This document shows positions 24,886-36,611 of a stretch of DNA of 64,000 nucleotides, piece by piece (the first letter of the stretch is position 1; each line of letters begins with the position of its first letter). The notes beneath the pieces are model-generated. The model was given only the letters and a program-made list of their open reading frames with translations, searched no databases and had not been told where the DNA came from. The translations under genes were made by a program, and so were the position numbers. Source of the stretch: Tulasnella sp. 424 (taxonomy: Eukaryota; Basidiomycota; Agaricomycetes; Cantharellales; Tulasnellaceae); contig WSUB01000030.1 in assembly GCA_019633425.1 (NCBI GenBank), positions 1 to 64,000 of the forward strand, in the 5' to 3' direction.

Positions 24886-25243
24886 ATTATTGACCCCAGT
24901 TATGGTCTGTGATGCACGGAAATTGAAGCTAGTCCTTGAATTCTTTTCATGCTCCGAGTCCGGGAAGGGAGGGCTGATGTAATCCAGAACATTCCCGCGG
25001 CAAATTTCAGCCACTCAGCCACTCTCGCCCACCAACTGTACCGTTCTATAGAGCGCGTCTTTCGAGTTCAGGTTTCTCGGTCGCGTGATTGCTAAACAAC
25101 GCGTCTGCACCCGGTATTATTGCTTTGGAGGGGTGAATTCCTTGATATTATTAAATGTATGGTTGACGCTGTGAGTCAGACTTCTGGGGCCTTGTCTCGT
25201 AGTAGCTGAAGCCCCCTTCATCCAATTCTATCAGTCCACTTCC
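24886..25243. other. Intergenic, nothing recognised
   Basis: This 358-base stretch between two plus-strand genes presumably holds the 3' UTR of the Maf-like gene and the promoter of the zinc-finger gene. I see no RNA gene or repeat. Confidence 0.5.
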
Positions 25244-26737
25244 ATGGAGGCAATGCTTGCTACTATCGAAAAGGTCATTCTCCTTTCGGCCAACTCGCCC
25301 CGCAATGCGGCCGCTTTGGACGAGATGGTTGTTCCCGGTTCAGGGAAAACACTCTCCACAGTGCTAAACGAAAGCGTTCGGAATAGGACAGTGGATCCGA
25401 GTCTCATAACCGCCCTGGCCGAAGTACTTCACTCTATCGCGTGCCAGATGCCCGCCAAGTCAAAGAAACGAAAACGAGACGGTTTCGAGGAAGAGGACAA
25501 GTCGACACACCCTGCGCCTTCAGACACTCACCTCTCCAGAGTTGAAGTAGAAACACCCGCTTTTCAAACGGTCCCGTTCCCCGTTCCACAAATGAGCTTA
25601 ATAGATCAGGTCCACCACGCAATAGCAGTCGTTCACGGCACTCTAACACACAGCATCGCTCAAGGCATCCCGCTAGATCGCAACGCGGTGGCCTCCATAC
25701 AAGGGCCGCTGCATCACGTCTTCCTCTTCTGCGCGACCTCTGCCGTAGGGCCAGCGACGCGGAATGTGGAGGTGCTTCAGGAGATCAGCGGACTAGTGCA
25801 GATCCTCGGCATCCTGCACGACGTGGTTATCATCTCTGCCAGCATGGCGGACCCACTCGCCCGAGCGCACCAAACGATCTACAACTCGGGCACGCCTCTC
25901 CCCGTCCGGCAACTCCAATCCATCCAAGCCAACTTCCAAGACATCGGGACGGCGGTGTACCCTTGCCTCTACCCTGCCTGCGGGAAAACCTTTTCAAAAT
26001 TATTCCAACTGCGAAAACACGAAGCGCTGCACTCGTTCGACCGGCCGTTCAAGTGTCCCCGGTGCCCTGCGGCGTTCGCACGCAAGTACGATTTCAAACG
26101 GCACGAAAAGTCGCATGATACGATCGTGTACCGATGTGGGGGGTGTCATAGGCGGTTCACGAGGCGGGACGCGTTGAGGAGACATAAAGCCAACGTCAAA
26201 TCGTCCGAGGCCTGTGCCCGAGGCGCGATCGAAGAAGTCCAAGCGGATCCCTCCGACATCCAGTCTTCCACGCGAAGGGTTAAAGCCGTCGTTCCCTCTG
26301 ACGCGATCGAAGTCGACGAGCTTGAGGAAGGAGAGCTCCCCAAAGAAGCGATCGCGCTCGCTCAAGACCGAGCGACGGTGCTTCACCCTTTGCTCCAACG
26401 CCACGTTACGGAGAAGCTCTCTGCTTCCGGGAACGCAACTCGCACAGGAGGTTCCCCTCCTACCGGCTTATCCCTCTCCGCGACGTCCGCCGGAGGACTT
26501 GCGGCTGCAGCTCCTCTCCCTGGAGTTGCCGCAGCAGCTTCCACAGCAGCACCCCCTCCCAAACCTTCGCTGCTCGTCGGATACAACCTCAACGAGGAAC
26601 AAACGACGCTTCTCGAAAGGGCGATTGCTGCGGCGTCTGAAGCGGCGCGGATGCAAGCCGAATTGGAAGCTCAGTTGGAACTGGAGAGTGAAGAGCAAGG
26701 TCCTGGCGGAGCGGATGATGGCCAGGAAGGGGAATGA
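25244..26737 (+). CDS. C2H2 zinc-finger protein, probable transcription factor
   Basis: A single-exon frame of 497 residues. Three C2H2 fingers sit mid-protein. The first begins YPCLYPACGKTF (about 239-263). The second has FKCPRCPAAFARKYDFKRH (about 269-290). The third has YRCGGCHRRFTRRDALRRH (from about 296), and its last zinc ligand falls in a looser VKSSEAC context. The N-terminal half is alpha-helical and unassigned. The C-terminal part is Pro/Ala/Ser rich and ends in an acidic Glu-rich tail. The likely role is a DNA-binding regulator in the nucleus; targets are unknown. No intron is needed. Confidence 0.85.
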   Translation: MEAMLATIEKVILLSANSPRNAAALDEMVVPGSGKTLSTVLNESVRNRTVDPSLITALAEVLHSIACQMPAKSKKRKRDGFEEEDKSTHPAPSDTHLSRVEVETPAFQTVPFPVPQMSLIDQVHHAIAVVHGTLTHSIAQGIPLDRNAVASIQGPLHHVFLFCATSAVGPATRNVEVLQEISGLVQILGILHDVVIISASMADPLARAHQTIYNSGTPLPVRQLQSIQANFQDIGTAVYPCLYPACGKTFSKLFQLRKHEALHSFDRPFKCPRCPAAFARKYDFKRHEKSHDTIVYRCGGCHRRFTRRDALRRHKANVKSSEACARGAIEEVQADPSDIQSSTRRVKAVVPSDAIEVDELEEGELPKEAIALAQDRATVLHPLLQRHVTEKLSASGNATRTGGSPPTGLSLSATSAGGLAAAAPLPGVAAAASTAAPPPKPSLLVGYNLNEEQTTLLERAIAAASEAARMQAELEAQLELESEEQGPGGADDGQEGE

Positions 26738-27358
26738 GCCTCTGTCAGGTGAGGAGGGGGGGCCGCAAAATGAAGCGAGCTCAGGTGTGGAAGTAAATTC
26801 GACCAGGGTTCAAAAGACGCTAGGTTCTTGGTTACTGCTGCCTCCCAGATTTTCCGCAACGTCGGCCCGCCACACACGAAAGGGGTCCCGCGGTACTTCT
26901 TCCCCCCCACACAGCGCCTTTGTTTCTTCGACGTCGGAGTCTCTCAAGACTGCATCTCCGCGGCTTGTTAAAGTTGCCCGGTTTGGTGGTTCAAGTTCTT
27001 TCTCGAGGAGAAAGTGGGAACATTTTGATATACCGCTTATGAAACACAGCTATTTATTGATTTCGGATACATGTATTAACTACAAAGTCTACTGTCTTTT
27101 ACTTAAGATGAAGGAATTTCATAATTTATGGCCTTTTGAATCAATCGGCCGAAAGAGGCAAGTATAACTCGAGATGAGCGAGAAGCATAGGAAGGAGCAG
27201 AAAAGAAGGGTAGGGAAAAACCGGGGGCACGTTTTTACACTTTCTTTCATGCCGTCTCGTACCATTTCGTTTTCGTTCTAACCGCCCACACGTATCTCCA
27301 TCGGAAAAACATCCGGGGGCGCAGCTCCTGTACTTCTCGTACAGCCGCCTATTTCGTT
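26738..27358. other. Intergenic between convergent genes
   Basis: About 620 bases between the stop of the zinc-finger gene and the stop of the minus-strand methyltransferase gene. It is AT-richer near 27,020-27,170. It probably holds two 3' UTRs. No further gene is seen. Confidence 0.5.
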
Positions 27359-28896
27359 TCAGAAGAGAGAGATAACGACGCGTTCGCGTTTAGCTGCCGA
27401 CTGAGATGTCACACGATGCGAGGGAGAGTATGGGCTTACCGAGATCCACCGGTCTGCTGTAGCTGTATCAATGCCGCCCAACGAAAGTATTGGCCGGAAG
27501 GAGGGAAAGACCCTGGTAGCGTCGATCTGCGTCAGCTGGGCTATTTTCGTACACCGCATGTCCAGGTCTAAGACAAAAGGGAAATGTAAGTAGATGTTCG
27601 GAGATTGCGATCCGGGATTACTCGTGGGGGGGCTTACTTGGGATCCATGGACCGATCGGTACGTAAATGTCCTCGACCCCAACGCTTGTAAAGAACGGCG
27701 ATGCTTCTAACCACTTGTCCCATTGACTAGGTGCGTCCAAGTCGCCCCCACTTCGAGTGCTACTAGGTAACGGTGCACCGTTAGCTTTTCACAAAGTCCG
27801 CCTTTTGTTTGTCCTTTCGTGAAAGGCGAAAGAAGACGGAGAACGCACCCAAGCTCGTGAACTTTATTAATCAGAGTTTGGCACGCTGACCAGCCGGGTT
27901 GACCCTCCTCGACGAGGGGGAGCGGTTCGCGACGTTCGTCGAAGAAACTGTAGGAACCTGCTGAGAGGAGCAGGACGCCGCCGGATCTCATAGTCTGCGC
28001 GACACGATGAATGGTGTCTTTGTAGTTGCCTGTGGGGAGATAAAAGCGCGTTGTTCGGAGATAGGACCTCAGGGAGAAGAGGCAAGGAGGACTTACGAAT
28101 CCCTTGAGCTATGTTTCGCATATGAACGACATTGAAACACTAGTAAGCAGAGAATTCGAAATTAGCGTGTTTTTGTCACTTGAGGTCGAAGCTCTCGAAC
28201 ATACGTCAGCGTAGTGACTGAGGTCAAGATTGGCATCGTCCACTTCGAAGCGACAGTTATTGGGAATTCCTTCACTGAAGATTTGGAAGGAGGGGATAAA
28301 TTAGTCTGGGGGAAAGTGTACGTGGACACGTGGAAAGTGCGCCTCACCTGTGGAGAGTAGGTGGTGCAAGGTCGATCCCAACGACTTCGGCATGGGGAAA
28401 TTCCCTGGCCATATCCATCGCCCTAGCATTTGCGGAGAGTGACGTTAGCGACTGGAAACGGTAAAACATTACAGCGATCTGTTTCTCACCATATGCCTGA
28501 GCCTGTTCCGATGTCAAAAACCGCCGGTGGTCGATTCTGCCTTGGCGCCATGGCTTTCGCCACGAGATCTGGAGCGGCGTAGAGTCCATCGAGAACCAAA
28601 AACAAAGCCCTGTGCTCGATGTCTTGTCTGTCTTGCTCTTCATCGTCTACTGGGAACATGTACATGTCGTTTCGGGTGTTGAGTGTCCGTCCAGCGACTT
28701 CGCGAAACTGAGGGTTGATTAGCTCACAAAACAGAGGGCGCTTGATCGAGATGTCACCCACCAAACGCTCGCTATGCACTAAAGACGGAGAGAGTCAGTT
28801 CGATGGTCGGTTATCAAGTTTGCAGCAAACGAACGTACTCGAAGACCGGAAGGACATGACCGAGGGCGTCGGGCTATTCTGGCGTTCTGGGTTCAT
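27359..28896 (-). CDS. SAM-dependent methyltransferase
   Basis: Nine exons: 28896..28839, 28778..28490, 28422..28348, 28274..28205, 28139..28097, 28029..27849, 27762..27638, 27567..27440 and 27400..27359, giving 336 residues with every junction in phase. Motif I FDIGTGSGIW is at about 107-116 and is followed by VVGIDLAPP (acidic residue after beta-2). CRFEVDDANLDL (motif II region) and a GGVLLLSAG strand follow. This is the class I methyltransferase fold common in basidiomycetes and often annotated only as a methyltransferase domain protein. The substrate cannot be told from sequence. The C-terminal exons are less certain than the core. Confidence 0.82.
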
Positions 28897-30490
28897 GGTG
28901 AGTTAGGGAGAATGACGGATCGGGGAATGCTGAGGCATGGTGGTCCCGTCATCAGGATGGGATCTTTTATATGTGTAGCCAAGCAATGACCGAGCTATAA
29001 TTGACGGGTGACCGAGGATAACTAGGGAATCTCCTTTCTCTTGCGCGGCTCACATGGCGTCGGATGAAATGCTCTTGGTCGGCGGAGAGCACAGGCCTTT
29101 GAGGTGAGAAGCACAAGCGTGCATCGGGGGGACGTCATTGGTCAGTTGCACCCCCGATCTTGGGACTGGGTGTCGGCGGTCGGCGGAGACGAGGCCAAAG
29201 AGACTGTTGAGAAGGAATTATCCTTTCCAAGGCTCCACGAGAATAAGCCGACCGAGCAGAGATTCGTATTGTTGTTGTTCCCTTTCCACGAGCAAGGCCT
29301 TTGCAAATGACACGTGCCACTTCCCGAGTCCCGCGTAAAGCGTCTATCTCACCACGATGGGTTAGACGTCTTCTCATGCATGCAAGCACTTGTTGCCTCT
29401 TGGGGATGTGCTTCATGGCGTGATGTCGGAGCTATCTGCTGGTGGTATCGGTCGGGTAGGGACAGGGGAGCGGGAGTGCGTCCCTGATGTGCGCAGCCGG
29501 ACCAGAGATAGATCCCAGATCCTTGCACCCTCACTCCGTTCAAGGAACCCCCAACGTCGGAGCGAGGCTTGTTCACCGAAAGCAACATTGGTACTCGGAG
29601 TTCGGGGCTTGGCCAAATGGAGGCACCATTCCGAATACGCTACTCTTTCACCAGCCGCCGGGATATGACAATGTGCCTTCCATTCCACGGACAAGATGGA
29701 GAGAGTGTGACCCTCAACACGTTCCCCGACACCCTCGTTGGCGTTCTTACCGCCCATTAAAAGAACTTACTCCACGCCATTAAAAATAGCTTTTTGCCTG
29801 ACGCAAACTCGTGCCACATGCAGCTTCCGTGCATGCGCGGGTGGCTTTTTTTTTTTTGCAAATAACCAACGATCGGTCGGCGGCGGGGAGGTGGAGATTT
29901 CCAAAAGACCTCCGAACTAGCGAAATAGCTATAGGTTATCGGAACCTGTTCCTTGAAGGCTTGCAGTGTCGACGTCATGTAAGGAAGGTCGGGCGTATAA
30001 CTTGAACTTGGTGCAGCGTACCATCTAGAACAGGTGCTATTCGGAGTTACACACTTCTTCGTGAATAACGTCACGCCTAAGTATTTCAACTTTTGGGGGA
30101 AATGATTATAGCGCAAAGAAAGACGAAGCGCTGCTGCTGTTCGTTATGCCGCCGACCGAACTTGTACCCCGGGCCGGGGTTAGATTCAGAGCGGCGCCCT
30201 CAAACGAGGCTAGCCAGCTCAATCAAGTAATCTTGCCAGCCCAACTATTTCTTAGCGGATGTTTTTTCCTCCTCCGCAATGTGATCGTGCAACGACATCA
30301 CCGCCTCCTCTATTCCTTCCATTTCAGATTCGTTCCGGGGCGAGGCTCGAACGATCGACCCAAGCTGCTTCTGTTCTCAGCGGAACACAGACGACCCCCC
30401 TCCCATCATTTCCGATCTCAAACCGCAACATCAACAACCTTTTGAGAGAGAACATCAAAAAGTGATTGTACGCTAGAGACTCCGACGCCG
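28897..30490. other. Long intergenic region, no supported gene
   Basis: About 1.6 kb upstream of the methyltransferase start. Short open frames exist on both strands (for example minus 29757-30116), but none has a recognisable motif, convincing splicing or codon pattern. A T-run lies at about 29,848-29,859. Confidence 0.5.
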
Positions 30491-30986
30491 ATGGGTGATA
30501 GAGACGAGAGAAGTCGTCCTTCACCGGAACCGACCAGCGCTTCGGGTTTCGTAACCGTACCTCCACTCCCGCTTGGCATCGCACCATGGTTAGCGGAAAA
30601 GACAAGTCATCTTGCGCTCTCTCCGCCGATGCGAATGAAGGAGTTTGCATATCAAGGTATGTACCTTGTTCGCGCCTCGCGCGAGGTCTCGTCTACTACC
30701 ATCATCACCTCTTCCGCCGATGTCCTCCATATCCAGGAACGGACCTTCGACAGCTAGCTCGCATCAAAGTAGTATATAACCGGTGTGCGTCTCGACAGGC
30801 ACATCAATCTTGCCTGGAGATCATCGTCGGGGCGACCTGACGCTCATTGCCATCATCGTCCAGTCGAGGCCAGAGGCGCTTAAACACTCGGGTTATGCCA
30901 GGAACGTGAATCATACAGCCCCAACGAGGTACGTCTACAGCGTGCGGTATGAGTACAAGAGACAAACGTTCACTCCTCCTTCTTAG
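30491..30986 (+). CDS. Small protein of unknown function
   Basis: Two exons, 30491..30656 and 30799..30986, join in phase (GTATGT donor, CGACAG acceptor) to give 117 residues. The N-terminus is charged and Pro-rich, and the middle reads LTLIAIIVQSRPEALKHSG. I do not recognise a family. Its stop would lie 17 bases inside the 3' coding end of the convergent PHO88 gene. A shorter form could arise from a GTACGT donor in exon 2. The evidence is only open frame plus splice fit, so this could be spurious. Confidence 0.4.
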
Positions 30987-32068
30987 CCGCCTTCTCCTTC
31001 TCCTCTGCCTCCTTAATAGATGCAGCGTCGGTCTGAGGTCCAGTCGCTGATAAGAAACAGGAACGACAGAAAAAGGAGTTAGTAAGTGACGCACTCGATC
31101 GACAACGTACGATTAAAAGCCAAGGAGGAAGCTTCGAGGCTTCTGTATGATAGGGGGGTCGGAAGGAAGCACTCACGTCCGAAGATGCCAGGGGCTGCCT
31201 TGAATGGTCGCTGAAGATCGCCAGTAGCTGCCTTGCCGAGAATGTGGATCGCAACTTCGTTCGAGTCGTACAGAGCCTTGACACCCATCAACGATTGGAT
31301 GAACAGGGGCTGAGTGTACTTCATGTATCCGTGGAGGAAGCACATCATAGCGACACCCATGTACACGCCCTTGACCTGCAACGGTGAACAGAGAACACTT
31401 AGGACCCCAGCTGCTGATTCAAATAAACCGGGTTACGAACCGCTTTCGACGTCTCGGCCAGATCATAGTCTCGAACCGTAGTGGTGGTAAGTCCACCAGA
31501 GTTAGGGTCCTATTCAGAGCCATATCAGAACCCAGGGGCTATTGACCCGACAGCAAGAGGAGATAGCTCACCATCGGATTCGCTGGTTCGACGTATTTCA
31601 AGACGGTCAAATCATTCTTCTTCTTGATCTAAAAAACGAATGGTTCCCGAGAAGGAAGGTTGGTCGTGAGTCCAAGTGTGAACAAGAGGTGGGGGTGGTG
31701 GAGCCCGAGGATATATGATAACTGAAAACGCACCGTTTGCGAGACGAAGTAATACGTAGCCAGGATGATGGCCTGGACGGACACGTACGCGATCCGTACG
31801 TACATCAAGGTATCGGGATCCTCGAAGGGGATCTTGCGAGCCACTGTGGCATTTTCGTGTGGGAGTACACGAGATACGGTGGGGGGAAACGCGTCGCGAT
31901 TGTAATACCGCCACAAGTCGACGTAATATCGTCGATGAAGAGCGAAATATTGGGGGGAGAGCAAGCATAGGTCAGAATCTTCGTTCACGAATGCTCTCTA
32001 GTCGTTGAGAGACACGTACATTGCATGGCGACGAGCGAAACGCCCAGATTAGCGATTTGTGCGTTCAT
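30970..32068 (-). CDS. PHO88: PHO88/SND3 ER membrane protein
   Basis: Six exons: 32068..32020, 31843..31734, 31628..31572, 31509..31441, 31375..31177 and 31046..30970, giving 186 residues, close to the yeast length. Family landmarks in order are MNAQIANLGVSLVAMQ, EDPDTLMYVRIAYV, NDLTVLKYVEP, TTTTVRDYDLAE, a second membrane segment GVYMGVAMMCFLHGYMKYTQ, and HILGKAATGDLQRPFKA. The lysine-rich tail ends KAAKKEE. In yeast Pho88 (Snd3) is an ER membrane component of the SND targeting route for proteins with internal or C-terminal membrane anchors, first found through phosphate uptake. Its promoter faces the complex I subunit gene across 339 bases. Confidence 0.93.
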
Positions 32069-32407
32069 ATTTGAGCGATAATAGATTCCTTGGTGGGGAA
32101 GTTTTTGGTGGGTGGGTGGTTTAGAAAAGGGGTATAAATACTACAAAGACGACGAAAGCCAGAAAGGTGTAAAGGGATGTAAACCTGAAGAAGGGGGGAG
32201 GAGGGGGTGGGGAGGTAGGGGGAATGGGTGAGGGTGACAGCTGGTCGAAAATGCAACTTTTTGAGGGGCCTTCGAGAGACGTACGTGGTAGAAAAATGAA
32301 ACACTGCGGGCTTTACCACGCGGTGCCATACAGACACGCAGTTCCTTTCCTTCCCAACAATCCCGGCTTCCGTCTTTCGAATCTGCTAGAACAAACCCGA
32401 GTCTACC
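32069..32407. promoter_or_regulatory. Divergent promoter, PHO88 and complex I subunit
   Basis: A 339-base gap between two divergent start codons. It contains a purine-rich stretch on the plus strand (32,180-32,225). No specific factor site is assigned. Confidence 0.45.
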
Positions 32408-32838
32408 ATGTCATCCATCAACGACGCCGTAGCAAAAGAATACAAAGGTAATTGTGCATGCTAATGTTCGAATTTAGTGTTTTCCTTTGCTGACAAGTTC
32501 GGCTCATTCCGGACTTCCATTCGTCCGTGGAACGAAAAAAAATAATATTATAGAGACGCTCGCTGCTAGGGACAAGAACATCAAGGATTCATGGGTCAGC
32601 GCAATGGAAGTGCGGATAGTCCGTGACGAATTGATCAAGTGCCACAAGAGCGAAGGTGTCAACCATTATGCCGAGTGCAAGCACTTGTCCGAACTTTACC
32701 TCAAATTGATGAAGGAGAACAAGGTGGGTAATGAATTTGCTCACGGCCGACCGACCATTTTTACTAAAGCTCTGACGGTACGATTATTCGTAGGTGCATG
32801 GGTACAAGCAGATTGACGTTGCGGCAAAATCATCATGA
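32408..32838 (+). CDS. NADH:ubiquinone oxidoreductase 12-kDa-type accessory subunit (NDUFB10-like)
   Basis: Three exons, 32408..32447, 32554..32723 and 32794..32838, give 84 residues. The core reads WVSAMEVRIVRDELIKC, then HYAECKHLSELYLKLM and VHGYKQIDV. This matches the fungal complex I 12-kDa accessory subunit, with two cysteines in a CX10C spacing (KCHKSEGVNHYAEC) like the twin-Cys intermembrane-space subunits. The acceptor before AGACGCTC was chosen because it keeps phase and yields KETLAARDKN. The protein acts in the mitochondrial inner membrane respiratory complex. It is short, but near the family size. Confidence 0.78.
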
Positions 32839-33001
32839 CCCGTCAACGGCCGACGTTGTTTCCCATGTTCTTTAGACGGTTGAATGCTAGTTCTCTGTTC
32901 GACTTCACACGCAGCAACGTTCACACTCCCGGAACTCATAAGATATTCGTGCTACCGTACAACTCGAACAACCAGCGAACGAATCCTACAAGTCGACTAA
33001 A

Positions 33002-34249
33002 CTACTTGGAAGCGGAAGTAGCGGCAGCGGCCTTCCTGGCCTTGCGCTTCTCAGTGCCCGACGCAGGAGATTCGTCTCCAGATGAAGCAACTCCTTCAGT
33101 CTTCTTGGCAGCAGCCTTCTTACGGATACCAGCGGGGAGCCACTCCTGTTCCAAAGCCTTGGAGGTGGTGGTAGCGGTGGTAGTGCCAACGGGAGCCGAG
33201 ATTTCGTCCTTCTTGACGTGCTTGCGGGCCTTCTTCTTGAGCGACTTGGGAGCGTAGTTATCCCAGACGAGGTAACCGGCACCTCCGACAATACCGGCGA
33301 GCATCAAGTAGGTGAAGAGGCTGAGAGGAAATTGACGTCAGTGGCTGGGGAGATCACAGAATTTGAATATTCTGCAGACGTACAGAGGAAGGTCAAAGAA
33401 GGATGCTGGAGGTTCAACAATGGTGACAACCGAGTCGTAGGCAATCACGCGGTGAAGGCCATCTGGGGACTGTAAAAGCAAAGCGGGTGTCAACTTTTTT
33501 GAGCAAACCAACCCATCGATCGAAACTCGATGAGACTTACTCCGCTATCATAGTCTACCCAAACTTTCAAGGTGACTTCCTTCGGCTTATGCCTGCGAGA
33601 GTGGAAATACGTCAGATACACGCGGATGAGAGGACATATGTCAACGGATTCTCACTCAGAGTAGAAGTTGTATGGCAAGGTCGTCTTTGCACCCGAGACG
33701 AGGGTTACGCCGTACGTCAAGGCAGTCGTCTACGCAAGACTCGGTCAGAGATTCCCTATATCGAGAATTATGACGGGTCTGGAACGTACATTCTTGAGCA
33801 ACTTTCCGGACTCCGGATCGTGGATCGAACCCGCAGCGCTCTTCAACGTCACGTTGAGAGCGGACTTGTTTTCAATTTCCAATGACATTTTGTTCCTCTC
33901 TCCGTTGACGACATCTACGTTTCAATAGCCGCAGGGAAGGGCAGGGAAGGGGAGAGCCGAGGCGGCGCGTGCAAGAGGGTCAATTGAGCTCATCCGTACA
34001 TCACAAAGACTGGAACGGATAGCGAAAACTCACGAGCGAAGGGATTAGTAGACGGGAAAGAAGCAACAGCCGTGATGTCGAGTTCCGTAGCCAAAGGAGC
34101 TGATCGAGTCGTAAAGCAGAAAAGAGATCCGCGGAGCGTCAGTTCATCCCGAAATTGTTCATCCCTGTATCGCTTCCAGCTTAGGACTTACACGCAACGA
34201 CGAACGCCGCAACGGACGCGACGAGAGAAAAGACGGTGCCGAATCTCAT
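33002..34249 (-). CDS. Translocon-associated protein alpha (TRAP-alpha/SSR1, IRC22-like)
   Basis: Seven exons: 34249..34192, 34099..34034, 33914..33790, 33729..33656, 33592..33541, 33469..33384 and 33320..33002, giving 259 residues. The protein has a signal peptide (MRFGTVFSLVASVAAFVVA) and a lumenal beta-rich domain with NGERNKMSLEIENKS and TTLPYNFYSEHKP. One membrane segment (LMLAGIVGGAGYLVW) precedes a lysine-rich cytosolic tail. This is the TRAP-alpha layout, which sits beside the Sec61 channel in the ER membrane and aids translocation. The gene converges with the complex I subunit gene across 163 bases. Confidence 0.85.
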
Positions 34250-36611
34250 ATTTTTTAGAGGAGGGGAGGTTGTACCGGGGTGACGAAGACGAAAAGATTG
34301 GATGGAGGTTTTGGCAGACGAAATGCGGATGGGGATTTGGCCAGCGTTCTTCCCTCGTCGAAATTGCGGACGTGGAAGACCCTGCGGCAAATGGTGGCAA
34401 GCTGTCCCACGTGGTGAGAGCCACAGGGCATCCTCTCGATCGACCAATTCTTTCAATAGGCTTCAAATAATCGTTAGGAAAGGACACACGCGCAATATGT
34501 TGCAAGTGCAGGTTCAGAATGGAAAGATAGATGAGCTCGAAGCTGCGAGGCTGGCTGAAAAGCCTCTACATATAGCTAGCTTGTTGAGCATGTTTTACGC
34601 CAGGACTTTTCAACTTGCCTTCACTTCGGGGCGGTGCACAGTATATATATGTTTCCGGGTTTCGATGGAACGACCAAGAACCTATCTTTCCTTTAAAACA
34701 AACATGAGGCCCGCCTAATCCACGACGCTGTGCGATATTAGCTTGAACGTGTTGGTTTCGGCGTTTGCCAGAACACCCGTGTCGGGGGCTGAGAGGTTTA
34801 GACTCAGACAGCAATTACAACTTCCCCGGCCTATGAGTTGCTGCGGTTGGAGGACCTTTTACATGTTGTTTGCAGAGCAAATCGCCCGGCGAACGGGGAA
34901 CCCAAGGCCGCTTCGCATTCTTGAATTGAAGATTATTCGGCAAGCGACCACGTTCCTTCTACGGAGTAGTACGATATCAGTACTCATATCTAAAAAATCT
35001 AATGATTACGCTCATGGGCAAGACTTGTAGGTCAACCCAACTCCCTCGGAGACTGCCGTCGACTTTATCTTCCCAAGATAGCGCCCTGTTTGGTTCACGC
35101 CAAGGGACTAGGGCACGAGGAGACATGGCTCTGACAAGTTTCATAGCTCTGTTGGGTGGCAAGTTTCAAGGGTCGGTTATGGCAGTTGATGCAGGAACGT
35201 GGCGCACACGAGCCTGGGGGAGACATATGTACGGGTACGGATTAGACGGACTTTCTCCGTAACAACAACACTGGATGAGAGCACAATACCCACCGTGCCA
35301 CCGCAAAACATGAGAGAACGTGGCTTTTCTCGATCGCGATGCACAAAGGCCAGTTCAAAGGGCGAAAATGTTGGTTGGAGCTGACCGGGGGTCTGAGAGT
35401 GGAGTTGGGTCGCAGCCGGGACGTCCTACAAGCCCATTCGACCGACGCGAGAGACGGAATCGCTCGTGAAAGACTCTAGAATGATTCTAGAACGGCATTG
35501 CATTGAATTGCAGGTCAGCTTGCGAAGCACGCTCACGAGTGCGTCGTTGATTGTCGGATATAGTCATTCCGCCCAAGTCACGCCGCGGTACAGATAAGTC
35601 TTTCATCTTGCGCGGAGCAGCTGCCAAGAAGGCGGAAACGCTTCTAATTGCCCGTGGACATTGTCTGATTCGGTGTGGGGGTCAGAGGGTTTTGGAATGA
35701 AACCGCATTGGACGAGAGGGCGGCGCATGCGATCATTCCGGGGTCTTACGGGGGCTGCGCTGCGCTTGTGTGTTTACGAACCACGGGTGGACCCAACATT
35801 TCAAGTTCCCGTCGGGTTTCGATGACCAACAGAATTTCCCTCAATCTCCCCTCCCTTCTCTCCCCCCCCTCCCCTCCCCAACTTCCTCCAAAAGGTCGCC
35901 TGGCGCCGACACTCGACTCTTGGGAATAAACCTCTCTCAATCGCTACAAGGTTTTTTATCCCATTCGTCGACGATAACGAACGAACTTTCAAGCGTTCGA
36001 AGATTCGCGTCGAAGCCCGCAGTCCAGTTCGGTATGTCCCTCCTACCTTTCACAGGAGTCGGCCAACCCGCGACGACACCGCGCCCGACCTATACTCACT
36101 GACTCAAACCCTCTGCCCGGTCCCGTGCTCACGTTGATCGTGAATAGCCCCTATAGTCAACAGCCTCCTATCGACCGTGTCGACCTTGCTGAAAACGTTC
36201 CTCATCCGGCGGTGACAACATCGACCACCCCCAGACGCATTCAAAAAGGCTACTATTTGCCAACAACCTCGGTCTCCTCTACTTTTCCTCGTATCTATCC
36301 TCGCTCGAAGACCGCGCTCTCACTCCACGTCCAACCCGAGAAATTGCCCGTGGTGACGAATTGTGTGGTGCGCACCGGACAAATAACCGTTTTTTTCCAC
36401 AGTCGCTGAATCTTATTCCATTCCAGCCCATTCCATCCACCTCCGTCTCCCGTTACCATCTCATCTCCCTTCCGTCGTTCTCCTCCTCTTGGGTTAAAAA
36501 AAAATCTTGGTCAACGTCGGCCCTCCTCTCTAACCACCGACTCTTTCCACCACCGATCCTCACTTTCCGCCCCTCAAAACTCCCTTCTCGGTGGTGACAA
36601 AAAGTGGAACC
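34250..36611. other. Long intergenic region; VTA1 5' leader at right
   Basis: About 2.36 kb between the divergent TRAP-alpha and VTA1 starts. The right third is strongly pyrimidine-rich (for example 35,845-35,892 and 36,470-36,600), as is common just upstream of fungal start codons. No protein, tRNA or repeat could be supported in 34,250-35,800. Confidence 0.5.

Noticed and set aside
26214..27167. 317-codon plus frame overlapping the zinc-finger gene
   Set aside because: It is a shifted-frame shadow of the Lys/Arg/Ser-rich C-terminal region; no ATG context, motif or codon pattern supports it, and the zinc-finger frame is clearly coding.
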